In this document: piece after piece, positions 29,604 through 34,433 of the stretch
How positions within the stretch are numbered: the stretch's first letter is position 1
How the letters are laid out: each line of letters starts with the position of its first letter
Source of the DNA: Pseudomonadota bacterium
GTDB lineage: Bacteria > Myxococcota_A > Polyangia > Haliangiales > Haliangiaceae
Length of the DNA stretch: 34,433 bases
NCBI GenBank assembly: GCA_022360315.1
Contig: JAKSDA010000421.1
Span: 1-34,433, forward strand
Reading direction: 5' to 3'
Notes under the pieces: generated by a model
Told to the model about the DNA's origin: nothing
The model's database searches: none
The model's input: only the letters and a program-made list of their open reading frames with translations
Made by a program: the position numbers and the translations under genes

Positions 29604-30003
29604 ATGGCAGAAACCTGGCTCAAGCAACAACGCAATCCAGACGTCAATAGCTTGAGCTTTGACGAGCGCTTTGGCTTGCTCGTCGCTGCTGAGTACACCC
29701 ACCGCGAGAATCGCAAGGTGGCCCGCAGACTGTCCGCAGCCAAATTGCGCCACAGTCAGGCATCTATCGAAGATCTTGTGCAACCCGCGAAATGAGGACT
29801 TAAAATTTCTTTACTTAAAAAGGTTGGCCACCTGTCAATGGATTGACGATCATCTCAACGTCGTGAGCAACCGGAGTCGGAAAACGTACTTGGCGTTTTC
29901 ACTCGGCCCACGAGCTTGCCGCCGGGGCTCTCGTGTCATCTATCGACGAACTCATGAGGCCGGTGCGGCCAATCGTACCGCCGGATCGCCGATTATGCAG
30001 TAG
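29604..30003 (+). pseudogene. IstB-like ATPase remnant (IS21 family)
   Basis: The first part reads MAETWLKQQRNPDVNSLSFD and ERFGLLVAAEYTHRENRKVA, RRLSAAKLR, a good match to the N-terminus of the IS21 transposition helper IstB. A stop at 29793-29795 ends that frame; about there the homology continues in the next frame with LKRLATCQWIDDHLNVV, KTYLAFSLGPRACRRGSRVI and YRR. The Walker A motif expected between them (GPTGVGKT) is reduced to SNRSRKT, and the rest of the protein is missing. It is a dead fragment of an IS21 element; no istA part was found. Confidence 0.82.
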
Positions 30004-30037
30004 TTACGGGCGTCGTGAAGGCAAAGCCAGCGGTACG

Positions 30038-31417
30038 TCAGCTGCTCTTGATTGTCCTGTGAGGCCGGCGCTGGTAGAGGTGAAGGTCTGATGCGAGCTC
30101 GGCATAGGTCAACCCCAGCGGCGTGGTGGCGAAGCCGACGCGACGGCCGGAGAGTAGCGCTCGCAGCACGCTCTTGAAGCTGGACAGCTGGGGATGTGAG
30201 GTGTTACCGGATTGCGGATGCCACGAGAACGACGTACTCCAGGCCCTGCCGACGTGTCCAATGACCGCGAGAGCGCCACGCTGTGAGTGACTGAGCATCT
30301 TCTGAGGCAACCTAGCGACGAACGAGCGTGACGCGTTGAGCGGCCCGGGGCGTGCGCCGATGGCCTCAAGGTACGGGGCAAACTCGTTATGTTTCGGTGT
30401 ACCGGCACCGAAACAAGCAAAAAAGAACGCGATCATCCCCAGGAGGTCGGCATCCTGGCCGAGTTCATCGAGATCCCGGGCGGCGAAGTAATCGGCCGAC
30501 GTGATGTCCCTGCCAAGGGGGCCGTCCCATTCTCGACAGACCAGGGCGCCCTGTCCGTGGCGCTGGTACTCGTCATCAACGGGAAACGCCACGCCGTGTG
30601 GGGCGGCAAATAGGAACGCGGGATTTGATTTGCCGCCGAGGAGTTCCGAGAGAGCGGACTTTGTAGCATCGTCTCGCAAGACTTCTTTGATGGTCCACCC
30701 ACAGCCATGCGCGTCGTGCGCCGCGAAACTGGCCAGCGGTTCGACGAGATTTTTGGCGCTATCCGTAGTAGCCGCGTCACCCGGATGGCTGGGCGCGAAA
30801 AACACCGCGGTCGGTGGTGGGGCTTGCTCACGAGTCTCGGCGGCGACCACGCTAGCAGCGTAGTGAGCGTATTCTGCGACGGTATCGAAGCAAATCCGGC
30901 CCACAGCATATTGCACTGCGAGCTGATACTGAATATCGAACGAAATCTCTTCGGGTGAGGCGACCAGCAGCACATAGTACGGAAAGACGTCCGGATCCAC
31001 GACGCCTTTCCCGGCCTTGAATGAGTACAAGAACTCCTGCTTATCCCCGGTCCTGTCCACGTTGAGGTTGATCTCGCGATAACGGGAATTGGCCTGGCCC
31101 TTGCGGCGGTCGAGGAGCGGCGTGAGGGCGGCGCGGATCGCTTCCCGGCGCCCGGCAGCTTCGCTGTCTGCCTCGGCTTCGGGGAAAATGACAGCCCAGC
31201 CCGTCTGGGCCAGATCGTCGGTATCCACGCCATACATGGCGATATAGCTGTGCTCTTTGCACTGGATCGCGGTTTCCCGGAACTCTTCGAGCACGTCGTC
31301 GTTCAGCGCGGGCGTGCTGGCTACCGCAGCGGCAAATTCGCCCAAGGTCAGGGGAGCAAGAGAGTACTGACCACTTTTGCCGTCAATGCCATTGAATACC
31401 AGTTTGGGCTCACTCAT
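30038..31417 (-). CDS. Caspase-like (CHAT/C25-type) protein B
   Basis: A 459-residue protein with a probable cysteine-protease core in its second half: His274 in AAPHGVAFP and Cys335 in FFFACFGAGTPKHN. Before the core is VFPYYVLLVASPEEISFDIQ followed by YQLAVQYAVGRICFDTVAEY and AHYAASVVAAE, shared with protein A upstream. After the core comes GALAVIGHVGRAWSTSFSW and a C-terminal LRALLSGRRVGFATTPLG. No signal peptide or membrane segment, so cytoplasmic. Start ATG 31417 with GAGGAAAG upstream; it overlaps the true end of protein A by eight bases. The dyad looks intact. Substrate unknown; proteolytic self-destruction or signalling is inferred from caspase-like relatives. Confidence 0.75.
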   Translation of the reverse strand: MSEPKLVFNGIDGKSGQYSLAPLTLGEFAAAVASTPALNDDVLEEFRETAIQCKEHSYIAMYGVDTDDLAQTGWAVIFPEAEADSEAAGRREAIRAALTPLLDRRKGQANSRYREINLNVDRTGDKQEFLYSFKAGKGVVDPDVFPYYVLLVASPEEISFDIQYQLAVQYAVGRICFDTVAEYAHYAASVVAAETREQAPPPTAVFFAPSHPGDAATTDSAKNLVEPLASFAAHDAHGCGWTIKEVLRDDATKSALSELLGGKSNPAFLFAAPHGVAFPVDDEYQRHGQGALVCREWDGPLGRDITSADYFAARDLDELGQDADLLGMIAFFFACFGAGTPKHNEFAPYLEAIGARPGPLNASRSFVARLPQKMLSHSQRGALAVIGHVGRAWSTSFSWHPQSGNTSHPQLSSFKSVLRALLSGRRVGFATTPLGLTYAELASDLHLYQRRPHRTIKSS

Positions 31418-32854
31418 GATCTTTCCTCGCAAGTGTGTCCAGCTCGCGTCGCAGGACGGTGCGACCCGCGTTGCGGTAAGTATCGATCAGATGGCGCAAC
31501 TGGTCCAGGGTGATGCCTTGCTCGCAAACATCGCTGTGCACGCGTTCGGTCGTGACTTGACAGCTCAGAACTTGTGCGATGGCCCGCTCGAAGACCTCAA
31601 TGCGCTCGTCTTCGCGGGTGCAGACCGGGAGCGCTGGTGGCGGTGCCAGCACCGAGCGCAGTGGGAGCCTCACCGCGGGGTCACCGAGAAGAACGCAGCA
31701 AAAGAGATCATTGCGCAGCATCCACATGCGTCCACGAGCTGCAAGCTGCGCGCGGCTGAGTCGCTCGCTTTTTCTATATGTCCGACGACGGCCAGGGGGC
31801 CATTGGGATTGGACAGAGCCGCCTTGGCCAGCGCCGAGATGAATGGCTCCTTTTCGGCCAGGCAGGCAAGCGCATGGTCGATCCCGTCGCGGTGGCGTCC
31901 CATCTCGCGCAGCTCGGCGAGCCAGCGATGGTAAACGCTCGATCGTGGAGTACCGGCACTGAAGCACGAATTCATGAGCCAGACTCCGCCGCGCAGGAAG
32001 TCGCGCTCGGCCACGTCACACCCGCTGATATGGCCATTTTTGCCGAAGCTCATAGCTCCTTGCAGGCTGCGCTGGTGTCTGTAGCCGCGTCCGGGAGCTG
32101 CAACGCCGTGGCTGACCGAGAGCATGACACTGGGCCGCCTGGTCGCGGCAAGCTTGTAGAAGTCGTCCGGTGAGGAGAGGTTCGCATTCTCTGGCTGCAG
32201 GACACGACGTAACTGCATGTCTTGCAGCATGCGATCGATTGGCTGGATCAGTTCCTGATGCGCTTGTTCGTTTGATCTGCTGGTGTCGTGAACTGTGTAG
32301 AGGATGGCGTCCGGGTCGGCAACACATGGAGGGTGGTCTTCCCAGAGCAAAACCTTGTTGGCATACTCGCGGTAGTGTGGGTCATGGTCGAAGGCGATCC
32401 GACCGACTCGGCCACGAATGGACTGTACCTGCTGGATGGCCAGAGGAATCTCGTCCAGGTCGCCGACCAGAAGCTGGTATAGCGGCTCTGCTTCTGGAGT
32501 CGAGTACCTGAAGTTCTCATCTTGCCAGATAAACGCCTGCCGATGAGAGATTTCGGATCCGAACTGGTCTGACACCGAGTGAACAGCGACCTTGCAACCC
32601 TGCTGCTCCTCGCGCCGTTTGATGAGCGGGGCGAGGAGTTCGAGCAAGCGTTTGCCCCGGCTACCGGCCGGGACGATCACGCTCCAGCGCTGCCGTCGCA
32701 GGTCGTCCGGGGCTTCGCCATCGGCGCGCATGGTCCTCGGCAGCAACACGTCGGGCCGCGGTGCATGCTGTAACATTGCCGACTCCAGGCTCAATCGCTG
32801 CGCATGGCCGTCGGCAGGCTCAAGGAGCAGGCTGAGTTTTTTGCCGCTGGCCAT
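31410..32854 (-). CDS. Caspase-like (CHAT/C25-type) protein A, with a -1 frameshift
   Basis: Paralogue of protein B, encoded just upstream. The dyad is His249 in MLSVSHGVAAPGRG and Cys297 in VWLMNSCFSAGTPRSS; LYQLLVGDLDEIPLAIQ and RVGRIAFDHDPHYREYANKV match B. The frame from ATG 32854 stops at 31670, but family-like sequence continues in the -1 frame (RMWMLRNDLFCCVLLGDPAV RLP) to a stop at 31410 that overlaps the next start. The switch lies at GAAAAAG (about 31770 on this strand), giving GHIEKSERLSRAQLAAR across the join. One lost A, a sequencing error or ribosomal frameshifting would explain it. The start shares one base with the previous stop (TGATG). Confidence 0.7.
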
Positions 32855-33444
32855 CAGCTGGATGTGCCTGGGTGAGCGCGGCTAGCCGACCATGGCGTGG
32901 CAGGATCTGTACTGTTCTGGTGCGGGTCACCGCCCTCGTCTCCGCTGCCGACGACCGGATCCTGGATGCACGTGCGTGTGGGATCAGTGGGAGCGGTCAG
33001 AATTACGGCGAGTTCGTAATCGTACGCCGTGCTGAGCTGGAGCTCCAGGATTTCTGCCTCGGCACAGGAGATAGAGCACGCGCGAACCACGCCGGGAACG
33101 ACGCAGTTGTTGCGACAGTGATCGTCGCATCCCACGGCGCAACTCCATCGATATCTATAGTTACCGTCGCGAACGGCATTGAAGCACGGGTCGCGGCGCT
33201 CGTCGCGTCCGTCCATGAGCCACTCGATGGGTACAGCGCACGACTTGAACGTGCACCCCCTGCGCGGTCGCGTCATACAAACACGCAGGGAGTTGCCGCT
33301 GACCCTCGTCGTCGGCACGATGAGATCGTTGACTGGTGACTGCGGATCCAGGTTCTCGACCACAACCGGTTCGCCGGCCTCGCCGATGATGGCAAAGGTT
33401 CCCTGGCTGTCATCGCCGACGCCCTTGCTTCCACTGCTCGACAT
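32854..33444 (-). CDS. Cysteine-rich hypothetical protein in the caspase-like operon
   Basis: A 196-residue frame with about a dozen cysteines concentrated in the middle (RRGCTFKSCAVP, SCAVGCDDHCRNNC, ACSISCAEAE), a pattern of disulfide-bonded or metal-binding protein. No signal peptide. Its presumed ATG (33444) lies inside the end of the kinase remnant in another frame and has no ribosome site, so it may really be the C-terminal extracellular domain of that membrane kinase, separated by a frameshift near 33420. Its stop shares one base with the start of caspase-like protein A. No family recognised. Confidence 0.55.
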   Translation of the reverse strand: MSSSGSKGVGDDSQGTFAIIGEAGEPVVVENLDPQSPVNDLIVPTTRVSGNSLRVCMTRPRRGCTFKSCAVPIEWLMDGRDERRDPCFNAVRDGNYRYRWSCAVGCDDHCRNNCVVPGVVRACSISCAEAEILELQLSTAYDYELAVILTAPTDPTRTCIQDPVVGSGDEGGDPHQNSTDPATPWSASRAHPGTSS

Positions 33445-33772
33445 AGCGGTCGATCCGGTCGCGGACTTGCCTCCAGGTGGACGCCGCGAAAGGCGTTGCG
33501 GTGCCGGCAAAAACCCGGGACAGCTCGGAGCGCCGCACTTGATTCCAGACGCCATTGATGGAGTCGGCGACCGCGGCGCACGGCTTCGGAGTCTGGCCGA
33601 CAATCAGACTCGCGGCGATGGCGGCCGCAGCCACGGCCGACAGCGCGGCTGCCCACAACAGCCGCCGCCGCCGCGCACGCACATCGAGGGCGTCGAGCAG
33701 CTTGCGCATATCGACGAAGCGATGCTCAGGATCGAGCGAGAGCCCACGCATGAGCGCGTCCCTGGCGCGCCG
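33410..33772 (-). pseudogene. C-terminal stump of a membrane Ser/Thr protein kinase
   Basis: The frame opens after a TGA at 33773-33775 with ARDALMRGLSLDPEHRFVDM followed by RKLLDAL, the last helix of a Hanks-type kinase domain, then an Arg cluster and a membrane segment (LLWAAALSAVAAAAIAASLI), then VWNQVRRSELSRVF and TWRQVRDRIDRYVEQWKQ, the usual start of the outer part of myxobacterial kinase-TPR receptors. The ATP-binding and catalytic parts are absent; the sequence beyond 33773 is unrelated and coding on the other strand, so a rearrangement joined them. Confidence 0.75.
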
Positions 33773-34433
33773 TCAGACAACTCCGCCAAGGCCATCAAAG
33801 ACCACGAAGACATCAAGCATGCCATCACAAGACAGGCACCTTCTGTTGACCCGCGAGTGCAGGCCAATGTCGAGCTGGAGTTGGCTTTTGATTCTCGGTC
33901 CCTGGCCGAGCTGGCCCACGGCGAGCTTCAGCGGGTGCGCAATGAGCGCAACATCATGGGAATGGTGTTTGAACGACACAGTCACTATCGCGAGCAACTC
34001 GTTGATTTGGCAAAATACGATTCGGCGTACAAAGTCCCCACTGTCTATCCAGACCCCAACGAGTACGCGTGCAATGATACCAATGCCGTATCCTGTCTCC
34101 GTTTCCGCGAGGATCTGATCCGTCATTTCAACGATGCGGTGGTTTTCTTCAGGAAGCGTGAAATCATGCACCTGGAGATGGCTGCCAGCCATCTGAGCGC
34201 TGATCTCGACGCGCTCTGCCTGACCCATGCCCGAATCGCATCACTCACGCTCACACCAGAACCATGTACAAAAATTATCAAGAAATGGACTAAGAGCCGG
34301 TCCAAAAACTCTCCGCGTCGCCAGAGCGGCGATCCATCACCGCCAGCGGGCTTGCTCGTCGGTCAAATACAGCCAGTATTCTCCACTCCTCGCCCACCCA
34401 CTGGCGGCGCGCCTGGTCGCTCTGCGAACCGCT
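33722..34433 (+). CDS. Unrecognised protein, open to the window edge
   Basis: From ATG 33722 (or later starts GTG 33857, ATG 33956) one frame stays open to the last base. Its central part is polar and helical with natural composition: SLAELAHGELQRVRNERNIM, MVFERHSHYREQLVDLAKYD, REDLIRHFNDAVVFFRKREI and LSADLDALCLTHARIASLTL; it has four cysteines. The part before about 33773 is antisense to the kinase stump and probably not original. After 34293 the frame runs into the second MITE copy, which replaces its natural C-terminus with a Pro/Ser-rich tail. No family recognised; a fragment of a larger gene is likely. Confidence 0.5.
   Translation, partial: MLRIEREPTHERVPGAPSDNSAKAIKDHEDIKHAITRQAPSVDPRVQANVELELAFDSRSLAELAHGELQRVRNERNIMGMVFERHSHYREQLVDLAKYDSAYKVPTVYPDPNEYACNDTNAVSCLRFREDLIRHFNDAVVFFRKREIMHLEMAASHLSADLDALCLTHARIASLTLTPEPCTKIIKKWTKSRSKNSPRRQSGDPSPPAGLLVGQIQPVFSTPRPPTGGAPGRSANR
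34294..34433. mobile_element. Second copy of the MITE, partial in window
   Basis: Starts GAGCCGGTCCAAAAACTC and follows the 21983 copy almost base for base for about 120 bp, with TAA (34291-34293) before it, again of TNA type. It departs from the first copy near 34418, so its right end may differ or belong to a longer element beyond the window. Confidence 0.8.

Overview
The window comes from a GC-rich deltaproteobacterial-type genome, most probably a myxobacterium (Myxococcota). The reasons are a MYXO-CTERM-like sorting signal, thrombospondin type 3 and aspartate-rich calcium-binding repeats, a serine/threonine-kinase C-terminus of the usual myxobacterial form, several caspase-like (CHAT-type) proteins, a WD40/STAND protein and a single-chain E1 alpha/beta dehydrogenase. 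Housekeeping genes alternate with accessory islands.

Layout. 1-1,850: an amidase gene overlapping a tiny membrane-anchored ORF, a fragment of a polymorphic-toxin-like protein, and a 42/43-bp tandem array with telomere-like C-tracts. 1,950-4,000: a membrane protein, then a LysR regulator divergent from a SnoaL-like protein. 4,480-8,450: a translationally coupled GNAT acyltransferase and ThiF/Rv1355c-type adenylyltransferase, a secreted trypsin-like protease with a somatomedin-B-like C-terminus, and a decayed second copy of the ThiF 3' end, so that the protease lies between two direct repeats of about 310 bp. 8,580-14,600: a DUF3606 protein, then a minus-strand operon encoding a CHAT protease-nSTAND ATPase-TM-WD40 protein and an AAA+ protein of the sigma54-activator type with altered GAFTGA loop and an unusual C-terminus. 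14,600-22,000: IPT/TIG lipoprotein, RpoD-type sigma factor, phosphatidylserine decarboxylase plus a methyltransferase with a huge disordered N-terminus, GlnB, and an outer-membrane barrel protein. 21,983-22,141: a MITE with 3-bp target duplication; a second copy enters at 34,294. 22,170-29,320: fused E1 dehydrogenase and a 1,574-residue envelope protein that looks like two genes joined in frame. 29,600-34,433: an IstB (IS21) pseudogene, an overlapping minus-strand operon with two paralogous caspase-like proteins, a Cys-rich protein and the stump of a membrane Ser/Thr kinase, then an unrecognised plus-strand ORF that leaves the window.

The two strongest candidates for undescribed systems are the CHAT-STAND-WD40 plus AAA+ operon (8,819-14,230), which has the look of a sensor-ATPase-protease conflict or programmed-death system with its own AAA+ partner, and the tandem caspase-like pair (30,038-32,854) coupled to a Cys-rich protein and a kinase remnant, next to mobile-element debris. 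Both assignments rest on motifs read by eye; no database search was possible.
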